A stretch of DNA of 64,000 bases from Prostheceraeus crozeri (GCA_907163375.1 CAJQUW010001694.1:765658-829657), one strand, 5' to 3'. Shown: positions 33,785 through 44,520, counted from the stretch's first letter. The notes: a model not told the origin generated them from the letters alone. Numbers and translations: made by a program.

Positions 33785-34010
33785 AAATTGGGCGTCGTAT
33801 ACTGCGTAGAGTATGGAGATTCCAACTGTGGATTGGGATACATATGCGAAACCGGAAGGACTGTGGACGAGAGACTGAAGGTGCACTTGAAGTCCTAGAT
33901 GAATATTGATGAATCATCTGAGATGGTGAACCACGTTTTGAGTACCATCCAGAATATGAATTTATTTCAGTCAAAATTTTAGACAGTGAAGGGAATTACA
34001 GAAAGAGAGG
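33785..34010 (+). pseudogene. PLE GIY-YIG fragment
   Basis: Reads VVYCVEYGDSNCGLGYICET then GRTVDERLKVHLKS, with YIC for YIG, then a stop and a weak tail. Just upstream the TIR element interrupts it. Confidence 0.55.
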
Positions 34011-34019
34011 ATAATAAAG

Positions 34020-34690
34020 GAAGCCTTGTGGTTGTGTATAGGGAGCGGCAATAAAGTGAAGCTATAACTAAGCTTTGAGCTAGTAATAACTAATGTTATC
34101 TATCAAATACAAATACTTTACTTTCTGATGAGAAGAAAACAGCTTCCAGAATGAGAAAGCAGTATTAATATCACTTTCAATGAATGAGATTCCTCTCTAA
34201 ATTTGAGCATTTCAATCGATAAATGATTCATGTAATTTACCTCGGTCGCTCAAGTTTGCTTTGTATGAGGATGAGGGAGCGCTACGTATTCGAGACAAGT
34301 CAATCAAACTTCCATGTCAGTGTCAGCTCAGACTCTGCATGCACGTTCCGCCTATCTCTCAATTGAGAGCGTGCCCCTGATGACGTCATCACGAAACTCT
34401 GCCATGCTCCTGCGCTTCAACGTTAATGAATTACGTGTGGCGAACAAGGATCAAAGATACGGGTAACATTGATTGAGCGAATGTAAACGTTATGTAAAAT
34501 TAGCCAAACCACGCCTTTAAAGTAATTATTCAACGGAACCCGGAAAATATCCCCAATAAGATAATTGCCTAGCCTATATCAAATCCTGAGATATCAGATG
34601 ATTATGGCTAGTCATCACCCAGCGAATGTTTTGTATTTTTCTGTGAAACCTTGAATGTCGTCTGTCATCATAAAATTGATTTTCTTGTTA
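34020..34690. other. Unassigned non-coding DNA
   Basis: No gene recognised. GC content rises briefly at 34320-34460. Possibly intronic if the exon at 34694 is real. Confidence 0.5.
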
Positions 34691-34693
34691 TAG

Positions 34694-34825
34694 AGATGGC
34701 AGAGAAGAAAGGCGATGGTGCAATAAATTTCGTTCATCAAAATGCAATTCATGTAGAAACAATCAACAAAGAGAATCTCCATCAGAAATTGTACACGAAT
34801 TACAGCGTGAACCCATACAAAAATA
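34694..34825 (+). CDS. Candidate host exon
   Basis: A pyrimidine-rich acceptor (TTTTCTTGTTATAG) precedes an ATG two bases into the exon, and the open frame ends at a strong donor, ATA|GTAAGT. It encodes MAEKKGDGAINFVHQN..., 43 codons ending in NPYKN plus one base (phase 1). The exon at 37694 begins in the matching phase. Codon use is unlike the AT-rich debris around it. I do not recognise the protein. Confidence 0.35.
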
Positions 34826-34829
34826 GTAA

Positions 34830-36940
34830 GTTGCCGTATCACATTCTTAAAATGCGAAAAGATTGTCTAGTTAAATTTCAAGAAGACAGGAATAGCGGAT
34901 ATCTCCTACAATTATTTTTCTGCTACATTGAAACCGTTCTAAATTACATATTTAGTCACGTATTATCGTCTTTGGACAGTTGCGAGGCTACGATCAGATG
35001 AATAATCGTGCAAGGTTTTAGACATGCATTTACCAGCGTGACGTGTCATTATTGGCATAAGTTCCAAGTCACTCGATTGACGAAATAACAAAATTGAGCA
35101 AGAAAGAATCACCGTGGGCCTTAGCTGATTCGAGCATATTGCTTAAATTTCGGGAGTACGAAACTCAGCAGCGAAGTGATTAAAGTTTAGGTAAGAAATG
35201 TTCTTAAATGACCCTATACATAAAATAGGCAACGATGATAATGTCTAAAGAATCTGCGACTTTTTACAAAGTTTTTGGAATTCGCTGTCGATGTCATCAT
35301 CCGATGGAGAATCGAGAAATTTTGGTAAGGAGTACGCACTACGTCAGCACTTCAGTAGAATTCTGATGATTATAATAATTATGTTCTGTAAATGATAGGT
35401 TGTTATTGATGACTAGTAATAGTATTGCACTGTAAATGAACGTTGAGTTTTGGCTTTGAATTTTCTGTGAGAGTTGCCTTGATAGAGTGAATTTCTCTAG
35501 TAAGTCATTTTTTGTGTGCATAATGCTTTGTTTAACTAGACAAATGATCATAAGCCAGAAAAATAAAGTGCCATTTGCGTAAAAAATGGCATCTGAAAAC
35601 ATGTAAGGCCTACTGACAACTTGAGAGAAAGTCAGATGTTCTTAGTAGTTAATTCTGACACAGCGGTCACTACCATTCTTAGAACAATGACCTCACAATT
35701 CCAAGCAATCTAATCATGCTTATTAAGAAATACGAGTCAACTTGCTAGCACCTTTTACCTTTTGTACATGGATATATTGTTATATTTTATATTAAACTCG
35801 AAACATCAATATGAAGTTACACGTAGCGTCATAGTGATTCGTGATGGAAAACTTACAATTAGGAGTACAATACTTGTCCACATTAGAAGTAGTTCGCTGA
35901 TGAAGAGTATTATTCTAACGGTTGTCTGATTAAGTTCCTGCAAAATTGAAAAACGACACAAAAAAAGGCATGATGTCAGAGACACTGCCCGAGTCACAAA
36001 TCTTGAATCATCTTTCTCCATCGTCCACGATCAAGGGCTATTGTTCTGGCTTCACCTCCTAGAGTAGAAACTCCATGTGTTCCGAGGTCTTCCCTTGCGG
36101 AAATGCATCTTCTAGTTTCATGATATTTTAATGTCATGAACCCCCGTGCTAATTCAAATCAGATAATATTAATCGCCATAATATTAATGATCACCAAGCG
36201 AGCTGTTGTGGACCCACCATCTTGAGAGATACTGAGCTTCATCTCGGTGACGGATTGCGCTCTGCTGATGACTCGGGTCCTTTTGGGTGCAGCATTTGCT
36301 GTTTCACATAACTGCTGGATCTGGATTAAATGCCAGCGCTGGCAATAGCGGAACAGTCGATCAAAGTAAAGGGAAAATGGTCCAATGAAACACCCAGGAA
36401 CAAAAGAATTCTCGCTGAGCAGTGGAGAAAGACTGAGAAGGAGAAGAAAAGACAAGGGGTGGTCAAGCCGACATTGATCTTGATCAATTGTGTGACGGAG
36501 GGCCCTTCCTATTCCTCCATTACATGGAGTTGAGCTACCTTCAGCTACAAAAGTTATACGTTAATGAAGGTCTTGTCCTCCTTTAATATTCTGCTTTCAT
36601 TTAAGTTCCATTAATGAAAGACATTTTTGTGACGCGTTCGTGAACACCCTTTCATGAAAAGATTGTGACGGTTAAATGACGTAAAATGAATTACACGTCC
36701 ATGGACGGCATGTGTTTAATGACCGCTAAATGAGGCGTCCTTAAAGTTCCATTTAATTAGTGACGCGTTATAGGACAGCCAGAACCAGGTGGAACAGGGA
36801 CAGATCTAGGTGGAACTAGTGGTCCAAGTAGTTCTATCGACCAAGTATTGACGTCGAAGTATTGTCTGGCCTGTACTGACTTAACTTGATAGAATTTCGA
36901 CCATAAAACCAAGGGGAGTTACTTTTTTCTCGCTTTATCA
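34830..36940. other. Mostly unassigned DNA, possibly intronic
   Basis: No complete gene is visible. At 36000-36150 the minus strand reads GGEARTIALDRGRWRKMI, which resembles the extreme C-terminus of some LINE reverse transcriptases. 36560-36780 contains several short inverted repeats (CCTTTCATGAAAAG, GTCCATGGAC, GTGACGCGTT twice) that may be the ends of a small unidentified element. Confidence 0.35.
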
Positions 36941-36949
36941 AACTATATC

Positions 36950-37240
36950 TATCCTATTCAGGTTTTAGTCCACCACATAAACTCGACCACGACCGCACCA
37001 GCTGAAGCAAGACCAAAGCATGACCTTCACATGATGCTTAACTTAGCATTTGTAATGACCAAACGTGAGTTGATGTCCATCCACAACACGAACAACGATA
37101 GTACAATCATTTGCAGCCTCGACAGTAGTCTCATTAATCCAAAGCACACTTCTCCAATCACAATTTGTTAAGAGCTCATGTCGTTTGGCCTACTCATGCC
37201 GATCCTTTATGTTCCTTTCCGATAGGTAAGACAGAGATCA
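36950..37240 (-). pseudogene. Tc1-like transposase relic
   Basis: Minus-strand fragments read NCDWRSVLWINETTVEAAND and HHVKVMLWSCFSW, corresponding to the first-Asp block and the following WG region of Tc1 transposases. The Asp position reads Asn, and stops are present. No ends found. Confidence 0.5.
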
Positions 37241-37693
37241 TTCGCGCCCTTCTCGACACTCGGTGCTAATCGACGCTCGACGAAATCCAGGATGTGTGTC
37301 GAAATATAATGAATTCAATGAGTGATCGTGTGAAGGCCGTGATTCAGTCAAATGGGCTTTACACGAAATTTGTGATCTCTTGTGATCTCATTGTTGTTTA
37401 TTCTCGAATTATGCAGGAATAGATATTTCTAAGTCGTAAATTTATGTAACTATCACTTGACAGTGAATAAAAATATATGTGTATTCTTAATTTTTGTACA
37501 GTAATATCAGGGAGTGTTGCAAACTTGCTGTCGCATACTACTATGAAGATGAATGCCATTCATCGTAAAACACAATGCGAGTTAGCATCCTTGATTCTAA
37601 AATCGTAATGCAAAAGGGGTCGAGTTTAAATATACCAGCATATTAGTTATTTATCATCACTGTTGGTTATGTCCTTGTCTTTCATATTTGCAG

Positions 37694-37747
37694 TTTGTGT
37701 AATTCCAAGTAAACCGAATTCAGAGTTAGATGACGGCGAGGAAGATG
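37694..37747 (+). CDS. Candidate host exon (54 bp, symmetric phase)
   Basis: Acceptor TTTCATATTTGCAG and donor GATG|GTGAGT enclose 54 bp that are open in the phase left by the exon at 34694: two bases, then CVIPSKPNSELDDGEED, then one base. The acidic end suggests a disordered linker. The phase match is the main evidence that both belong to one host gene. No function can be given. Confidence 0.35.
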
Positions 37748-37749
37748 GT

Positions 37750-38590
37750 GAGTGTTATTTGCTGCATTTGTTGCTTTTAAAAAATTCATGTGATAATCTC
37801 AACACTATATATGAGCCATAATTGTCTTTCATCACTGAATTTTGAGGCATGCGGCCGGCCCAATCAAGTTCATAAGACAAAATGTTGCCATCATTTTGAT
37901 GGAGGTTCATTCATTCCTGAAGCAATGAACCTCATGACCTTCTCAGGAGGATTGCGACTGTGACATCAAACACAGGGTGTAAATAAAATTCACAGCATGT
38001 CACATAAGAATGTAGAGTTCAATCACACAAATTTCTTTTGCCAATGAAAAATGGCGTCATGTAAATAGGAAGCGAATTGATAAGCCATAAGCCTCAAAAT
38101 TTAGAATGCTAGCACATCAGTTTCAATGATAGCTGGCGCATACAGCGTAAGTCATCAGCAAAAAGCCACGTCATCTGTATGAAGAAATCTTTGAAACTGC
38201 TCATGGCTTATTGCTTATTCTGTCTGCTTTCGACCAAACACAGCTGTTCCCAACATAATCTGACCATTACTGAATATGAGACACGACCAACCAGTCAATT
38301 ACCCTGAGTAAAAAATCCAATTGGTTCTGTATGTCCACTGAAAAAATTGCAATATGATAGATTTTTACAGTGCACGAAAAATTAAAGCCATAAGGCAGCG
38401 CAATCTTGGATTGTGGTATTAGACAAGAACATGAGATCCTCCTCAAGCCATGTGCAGCACAATCCTAGACTGTGGGGACATCAGAGAAGAATATGGGATC
38501 CTCCTCAAGCCATGTGAAACGCAATGCAACATGCTTATTTTGAATAATCTTCTTTTAAGTCATCGGTCGGGATAGTAATACGAAAGAAAA
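37750..38590. other. Unassigned non-coding DNA with a short tandem duplication
   Basis: 38390-38520 holds two diverged copies of about 75 bp (each ending GATCCTCCTCAAGCCATGTG). Otherwise nothing recognised. Confidence 0.5.
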
Positions 38591-38595
38591 TATCC

Positions 38596-38765
38596 ATATT
38601 TTTTTCGACCGTTTTATTTAAGATAAAGATAGAAAGAAAAATTAAAGCCAGCACCCTGCTTGACACCCCTGATGAAGGCTATGCCGAAAATTTGGGAACT
38701 GTTATTTAATTTTTCTTTTTATCTTTATCTAAACGATCGAAGAGAAAATTACAGATATTTTCTTT
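38596..38765. repeat. Inverted repeat with a hammerhead-like core
   Basis: AGATAAAGATAGAAAGAAAA and its complement (about 38715-38740) flank a core at 38662-38695, and CGACCGTTT/AACGATCG lie further out. It looks like a PLE-type terminal pair with nothing between the arms but the ribozyme. Confidence 0.6.
38662..38695 (+). ncRNA. Minimal hammerhead-like motif
   Basis: CTGATGA (38669-38675), a three-pair stem II (GGC-TAT-GCC), then GAAA, with CCC before and GGG after forming a short stem I and UUU at the cleavage position. All core bases are right, but the stems are very short, as in PLE hammerheads that act as dimers. Confidence 0.55.
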
Positions 38766-38769
38766 CATG

Positions 38770-39115
38770 CTTATTTTGGTAAAAATTATAAATCTCAACC
38801 ACTTCCTGCTGACGGCACTGCTATATATATTGAACTTGGTGTTATGCTAACCGGCATTTCTATGGGATTCGTTGATTTGGAATCCGATGTCATAAACTAA
38901 TTTTTCTGAGCCATCAGACGAGGAAATTAGTTTACAACAGAGGATTTCATGTACGTTATCTCGTAGAAATAGCGGATAGCATTTCTAAACTACGATCAGA
39001 AAGCTTTACTGATCCTTGCGTGGAAGGATCAGCACACTGCACTATATGTTCCTATCTATATGTTCTAATGCAGTAATTACTAGTATAGAAATCTAGGATG
39101 AATCCGTGAACATGA
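38770..39115. other. Unassigned non-coding DNA
   Basis: No gene or repeat recognised. Confidence 0.5.
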
Positions 39116-39119
39116 AATT

Positions 39120-39560
39120 GATGGGTTAGGGAGAATGATCATAGTTTAATGAAATGTCTTGATATTTTCATCGATTCAAAACTCAATTTTGAAAGACAGC
39201 TATCCGCTGCAGTTGTTGCATGCCTTTCCATTTTGCGCCAAGTCCGCATTATCCGACAATTCGCCCTCTCCACATCAAAATGATCCCTCGTTTGTTATCT
39301 GTACGCCCTCTCTTTTTTCAGTGGCGTTCCGTAATGCCTGTTCATTCGGTTGTCAACACATCTGGCCGCAGCGTACCATACCTATATGTTTACGACCGCC
39401 ATTGCTCCGTTACCCCCGCCTTAACGACCTTGAGTGGTTGGCTATCAAGACCAGAAGCTATCTATTCCTCACATGTCTTCTAAAAGATCCCAAGGAGGTT
39501 ATAATGATGGGAAAGATCGATGTAGTTTTTAAGATGCTTCATTCAGGAGTAGCAGTAACT
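39120..39560 (+). pseudogene. LINE RT C-terminal relic
   Basis: Plus-strand text reads CLDIFIDSKLNFERQLSAAV and ACLSILRQVRIIRQFA, the block after the YADD motif in LINE reverse transcriptases (LGVxxDxxLxFxxHI, LRxLRRIR). It decays into stops afterwards. It is not the same family as the LINE at 4438. Confidence 0.6.
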
Positions 39561-39599
39561 TTTCTGTATTTTCGTAATTGATGGAACTGATACAAGCAG

Positions 39600-40035
39600 C
39601 AGACAGTCATTTGATTTTTTTCTGGCTCGCATTTATCGTACTTTAACATGCTCAGATTTTGACGGCATAACATCCCATGAGCGTCTACTTGATGAACAAA
39701 AGCTCTTAACCTTGATAGCTTATGATTTTCAATGTTACTTTAGGTACTAGAATGATTTTCAGTGAGCACTAAAATGCTAAAGACTGGAAATACTCATTCC
39801 AAAATAACCACTGGACAGATAACACACACTTCAAATCGCATTTGATTGCATTCTGATGATTCCAGTACCTGTGCTTGGGTGCTTGGTACTTATGGGTTAT
39901 CTCTCTCCCCCCCCCCAACGTTTTCAAATTTGTCTACAATTTTCAGAAATGAATCGATGATCACAAAACTTCAGAGAATTTTGATTATATTTTCTACCCA
40001 CATGCAGAACTTTATGAGTAGTAAGCAAAACTCCA
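39600..40035. other. Unassigned DNA before the Polinton
   Basis: A C11 tract lies at about 39907. No gene recognised. The exact left end of the Polinton cannot be fixed because the mate of its outermost part is beyond the window. Confidence 0.5.
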
Positions 40036-40061
40036 CTTCTGGACCGCGCAAGATGGCGGCC

Positions 40062-40245
40062 ATCGCTGCGTCCCCCCCCTCTGACACGGCAGAGTGTCGT
40101 GGTCGGCCGCCGTGGTGCTTCGTGTCTGAGTCCCCCCCCCTCTGGAACGACAGAGGTTGTGGTCTGTCGTGGTGTGCCGGCCGGGTGGGTCCACGTTCAC
40201 AACATGTTCGCTGACGCCCCCCCCCTCTGCAACAACAGAGTGTGA
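40062..40245. repeat. Three C-tract plus stem-loop units
   Basis: Three units, 60 to 85 bp apart, each have C8-C10 then a short hairpin: CTCTGACACGGCAGAG, CTCTGGAACGACAGAG and CTCTGCAACAACAGAG. The loop changes while the CTCTG/CAGAG stem is kept. They lie in the outermost part of the left terminal repeat. Confidence 0.75.
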
Positions 40246-40257
40246 GACTCGGGTGAG

Positions 40258-40594
40258 TTGGTCCGACCGCCTGGTTGACGTGGGCGACCGTCTAGGTTGA
40301 CGTGGGCGACCGCCAGGATTAGTCTTGAGGCTATAGTGTGTGATGTTTTTGGTGTGTAGCGTCCAAACGAAGCATCGGATGAGAAAACGGAGGCCAGATT
40401 CGGAATCTACGTGAAATTTTGGGTTAGGAGGGATGTTTCCAGCGAAATCGGAGAGAAAAAATTTTCGGCTGACGTCCCCCCCCCCTGGACAGCTTGCTTC
40501 CAGTGGACGGATTTTGTCGTGCGATAGCTCGTTTGAAAGCTAAGAGTGAGACAAATTCAGTGAAAGAATCGGCTTGTTCCTATCTGTCTTCGTT
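40258..40594 (+). repeat. Polinton terminal inverted repeat, left (inner part)
   Basis: Matches 63654-64000 in inverted orientation with only a few differences. It contains a direct repeat GTTGACGTGGGCGACCG (twice). The outer part to the left has no visible partner because the window ends. Confidence 0.92.
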
Positions 40595-41935
40595 CAAAAG
40601 TTAGAGCGGTTACAAGATTTTAGGTCGGAGCTCGCTCACCTGAAAAAATCCTAAGTGTCAGAGTGACTTTGTATGGGTAAAATTTTGAAAATTTTCCAAA
40701 GTGTGGAATTTCGACCTGGGACCGTCACCAAAACATTTTTCATCAAATTTCACTGACCCCCCCCCCCCGACAACAATCTTCTAACTTTGGTTCTAGTGCA
40801 CGGATTTTGTCTTACAGCTACTCGTTTGAAAGAGGAGAAAAAACTGCTCGACAACATTTTTTGTTGCGAGTCAATCGGACCAGCCGTTCACAAGTTAGAG
40901 CGGTTACAAGATTTTAGGTCGGAGCTCGCTCACCTGAAAAATCCTAAGTGTCAGAGTGACTTTGTATGGGTAAAAATTTGAAAATTTTCCAAAGTGTGGA
41001 ATTTCGACCTGGGACCGTCACCAAAACATTTTTCATCAAATTTCACTGACCTCCCCCCCCCTGGACAGCTAGCTTCTATCTTGGCTTCTAGTGGACGGAT
41101 TTTCTCGTGCAATAGCTCGTTTGAAAGCTAAGAGTGAGACAAATTCAGTGAAAGAATCGGCTTGTTCCTATCTGTCTTCGTTCAAAAGTTAGAGCGGTTA
41201 CAAGATTTTAGGTCGGAGCTCGCTCACCTGAAAAAATCCTAAGTGTCAGAGTGACTTTGTATGGGTAAAAATTTGAAAATTTTCCAAAGTGTGGAATTTC
41301 GACCTGGGACCGTCACCAAAACATTTTTCATCAAATTTCACTGACCTCCCCCCCCCTTGACAGCTAGCTTCTATCTTGGCTTCTAGTGGACGGATTTTCT
41401 CGTGCAATAGCTCGTTTGAAAGCTAAGAGTGAGACAAATTCAGTGAAAGAATCGGCTTGTTCCTATCTGTCTTCGTTCAAAAGTTAGAGCGGTTACAAGA
41501 TTTTAGGTCGGAGCTCGCTCACCTGAAAAATCCTAAGTGTCAGAGTGACTTTGTATGGGTAAAAATTTGAAAATTTTCCAAAGTGTGGAATTTCGACCTG
41601 GGACCGTCACCAAAACATTTTTCATCAAATTTCACTGACCTCCCCCCCCCTTGACAGCTAGCTTCTATCTTGGCTTCTAGTGGACGGATTTTCTCGTGCA
41701 ATAGCTCGTTTGAAAGCTAAGAGTGAGACAAATTCAGTGAAAGAATCGGCTTGTTCCTATCTGTCTTCGTTCAAAAGTTAGAGCGGTTACAAGATTTTAG
41801 GTCGGAGCTCGCTCACCTGAAAAATCCTAAGTGTCAGAGTGACTTTGTATGGGTAAAATTTTGAAAATTTTCCAAAGTGTGGAATTTCGACCTGGGACCG
41901 TCACCAAAACATTTTTCATCAAATTTCTCAGAACG
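40497..41935. repeat. Tandem array of about five 295-bp units
   Basis: Units start at about 40504, 40798, 41092, 41388 and 41682 (recognised by GGACGGATTTT), with a period of 294-296 bp. The first part of each unit equals the inner end of the terminal repeat. Each unit carries a C8-C10 tract. Unit 2 is the most diverged; units 3 to 5 are almost identical, so expansion was recent. The right terminal repeat has a single unit only. Confidence 0.92.
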
Positions 41936-42010
41936 AGGGGGGGGGAGGTCAGTGAAATTTGATGAAAAATGTTTTGGTTAAGGTCCCAGGTTGAAATTCG
42001 GAAGTTTTAA
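41880..42010. repeat. Inverted partial unit closing the array
   Basis: Immediately after the last unit, GAGGTCAGTGAAATTTGATG and AAAATGTTTTGGTTAAGGTC run as the reverse complement of the unit's end, with a G9 tract facing the C tracts. This makes a hairpin with arms of over 50 bp and a short loop. Confidence 0.8.
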
Positions 42011-42233
42011 ATTTTTCAAAATTTTCACCACACTGGAGCTCTCACACTTAGGAATTTTTTCACTTGTGGCATGTTACATGGACATGTGCTGGCGGACCAA
42101 CTTCCCGTGGTCATATGAGAATGGTTCAGGTGTCATATTGTAAAGAATGATGAGACAAATCGTTTGCAACAAACCGCATGTCGCTACGATGAATACTTTC
42201 GGAGATAGAGCCATTTTAAGTTTTCTTCCGAGC

Positions 42234-42243
42234 ATATATAAAC
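42234..42243 (+). promoter_or_regulatory. TATA box, early gene 1
   Basis: CATATATAAACC, followed by a leader with a possible donor GAG|GTAAGC (about 42285) and an acceptor TCATTATCTTACAG (about 43160) just before the coiled-coil gene, suggesting a 5'-UTR intron of about 0.9 kb. Confidence 0.6.
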
Positions 42244-42524
42244 CCCCGACAACGTAAGTCTGATCACTTCATCGAAAGACGAGGTAAGCGACGGTCGTCG
42301 CTCTGAGCTCCCGATATCGGGTGCAAAGGACTCTATCTTTTGAAGTAGGCAAGCTATCTTGCTACTTCAAAGTTTGTATGATAGAGTTTGATAGTGTCTT
42401 TACTACTGATAAAATTTTTTAAAAGTAGTATGAGTAGTAAAATGCGGAATTTTTTAAAAATTCTTAATTTTCACTTTTTTCAAAGTTTTAACATATAGAC
42501 TAAGGTTTTCAAGTATCCTGAGTT

Positions 42525-42779
42525 CAAATATGCTATCAGATTTGAAATTTAACTAAGTCTAAGGCAGCTTTGAGGGGTTAGATCCCAGCTACTGATCACT
42601 ACCTTTGACTCGGCGTTCCTGTTACCACTTCGGGGCAGTGACAATGATGTCTTCAGCTGTAAAGAGCGGGTATCGGGGAAGATCTCTCACTTCCCTAGTG
42701 ATCGGTACAAGGCCTTCGGGCTGTCGACGGGATCGAGTGCCACTCACTACACTCACATCTATCATTCCTCACTAAGTGT
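42525..42779. repeat. 250-bp duplicated non-coding element, copy 1
   Basis: Almost identical to 42850-43095 over about 240 bp. It contains GGCC-TTCG-GGCT, a UUCG-type tetraloop hairpin, and other self-complementary parts. Both copies sit in the putative 5'-UTR intron. No ORF is conserved. Confidence 0.85.
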
Positions 42780-42849
42780 TGATATTATGTTGAATGTTGA
42801 CTAAGTTGAATGTTGAATGATGATATTATGTTCTAGGCTGTATACTACA

Positions 42850-43095
42850 TTCAAATCTGCTATCAGAAATTTAACTAAGGCAGCTTTGAGGGGTTAGATC
42901 CCAGCTACTGATCACTACCTTTGACTCGGCGTTCCTGTTACCACTTCGGGGCAGTGACAATGATGTCTTTAGCTGTAAAGAGCGGGTATCGGGGAAGATC
43001 TCTCACTTCCCTAGTGATCGGTACAAGGCCTTCGGGCTGTCGACGGGATCGAGTGCCACTCACTACACTCACATCTATCATTCCTGACTAAGTGT
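42850..43095. repeat. 250-bp duplicated non-coding element, copy 2
   Basis: Second copy, with one C/T change in the core and a small deletion at its left edge (CTATCAGAAATTTAACTAAG). The near-perfect conservation of a non-coding block suggests recent duplication or a conserved RNA. Confidence 0.85.
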
Positions 43096-43187
43096 AATGC
43101 TTTAGGAATATGACTGTACTACATGATTCAAAACTTATACTAATTTCATTATCTTACAGTTAACGAGAAATCTCAGTAACGACAAAA

Positions 43188-44423
43188 ATGGTCAATAACG
43201 ACAAAAACAAAAAATTTCACATCAAAATGTGCGTATGCGGTCGAATCAACCGCCGAGACGGTCTCAGGGACCACATAAGGAAGGCAGGGGCCGACCACAT
43301 GGTTATCCTGAATAGGATTGCCTGTGTGAAGTGCAGGGTGCTGTTGGTTGTTGGGCAGGAGGCCGAGTTTTATCGGAGGCATGGTGAGTGTGTAGGAGGG
43401 TTGGTGACCGATTTGAGATTTACGCAGTTGATTGTGGAAGAGAGGGAGCGAATGTTGGCGAATGTTGCGAATGTTGTTGAGAATGTTGTTGAGAATGCTA
43501 GTGGGAATGTTGTTGAGAATGCTAGTGGGAATGCTGTGGAGAATGCTAGTGGGAATGCTGTGGAGAATGAGGTAGAGAATGCTGTGGCCGGTTTGAAGGC
43601 TGACAAGTGGCGGAAGAGAGTGTTTGAGAGTGATGATGAGGATGATGTGGATTTGGATAGGGAGCGAGTGAGGAAGTGTGTGAGGAAGTTGAGCTCTTCG
43701 TCATCGGAGGTATCCAATATTGTTATTAGCGACCCCCCGAAGAGCTCATCTTCCCCAATAGTGAAGGGTGGTGGGGTACGGAAGCAGTCGGCGCGGTGGG
43801 ATGAGGACATGGAAAAGAAGCATGTGTCGCAGCAAGCGGCACATGCTTTGTTGGTAGATCGCTACGAAAGTTTGAGGAAGGTGAATGAGAGAACGTTGAG
43901 TGAGTTGAGTGAGCTGAAAATGAAGGAGGTGAAATGTAAGGAGGTGGCAGATGAGAATATCCGTATGAGGCGTGTTGTGAAAGAGTTGAAGGAGAATGTG
44001 CGAGTGTTGGAAGACAAGAATGATGAGTGTGAGAAGAGGGCGAGTGCTGCGGAGAGGAGAATGGGAGAGGCAGAAGCGAAGTTTGAGGAGATGATGAAGG
44101 AGATGAGTGTGTTGAGAGCGAGGAATGTTGAGTTGGAGAGGACTGTGGCTCGGCGGGGTGATGAGAGGCAGGCGTGTGAGAAGTTGGAGCGCATGAGGGA
44201 TGAGTGGGAACGTGTGAATGAGGATCGTTTGTTTGAGTTCCACATCCCTATTCGGGATAACCATCTGGCCGGCGAAGTCCTCGTCAATAAAAGCCTGGAC
44301 GAAAGCATTGTATGCTATCATGGACATCCGAGCAAGAAATGCCTCCACGCTACACTAAGAATGCGCGGGCATCTCCACAAATTTTCAATCAGGAAGCCCG
44401 CGAGACTGCCTAAGGATGACTAA
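43188..44423 (+). CDS. Polinton early zinc/coiled-coil protein, unknown function
   Basis: 411 residues. The N-terminus has paired cysteines and histidines (MCVCGRINRRDGLRDHIRKA, then CVKC...HGEC) suggesting zinc binding. A repeat VENASGN (3-4 copies, about residues 97-125) follows, then an acidic patch (ESDDEDDVDLD), a serine-rich stretch, and a long heptad-rich coiled coil (about 210-355). The C-terminal 50 residues are globular (FEFHIPIRDNHLAGEVLVNK). It lies first in the early region behind a TATA box and intron. A 3'-UTR intron seems present as well (donor TTG|GTAAGT at about 44432, acceptor at about 44488). No family recognised. Confidence 0.7.
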   Translation: MVNNDKNKKFHIKMCVCGRINRRDGLRDHIRKAGADHMVILNRIACVKCRVLLVVGQEAEFYRRHGECVGGLVTDLRFTQLIVEERERMLANVANVVENVVENASGNVVENASGNAVENASGNAVENEVENAVAGLKADKWRKRVFESDDEDDVDLDRERVRKCVRKLSSSSSEVSNIVISDPPKSSSSPIVKGGGVRKQSARWDEDMEKKHVSQQAAHALLVDRYESLRKVNERTLSELSELKMKEVKCKEVADENIRMRRVVKELKENVRVLEDKNDECEKRASAAERRMGEAEAKFEEMMKEMSVLRARNVELERTVARRGDERQACEKLERMRDEWERVNEDRLFEFHIPIRDNHLAGEVLVNKSLDESIVCYHGHPSKKCLHATLRMRGHLHKFSIRKPARLPKDD

Positions 44424-44520
44424 CTTGGTAAGTGAAAAAGTAAATAAGATAGTATATCCTATTCTAATACATATCATTTTCATTGCAGATCTTTGCCTGC
44501 CTTCACCACCCCATCAATTT

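Noticed and set aside
34375-34400. CTGATGACGTCATCACGAAAC as a hammerhead core
   Set aside because: No stem I can be drawn and stem II would use the bases needed for the core; the match is explained by the palindrome TGACGTCA.
36000-36533. Host gene at 36.0-36.5 kb
   Set aside because: Short frames on both strands without splice support; the minus strand has only a weak LINE-tail resemblance.
39846-40214. Plus-strand ORF over the Polinton left tip
   Set aside because: It runs through poly-C tracts and hairpins, with a biased composition and no domain.
42525-43095. Pol III gene (VA-RNA-like) in the duplicated block
   Set aside because: A GATCGAGTGC box-B-like string is present, but no good box A and no T-run terminator follow.
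43370-44348. Long open frames on the minus strand opposite the coiled-coil gene
   Set aside because: They are low-complexity mirrors of the repetitive, GA-rich plus-strand gene and have no promoter or conserved motif.
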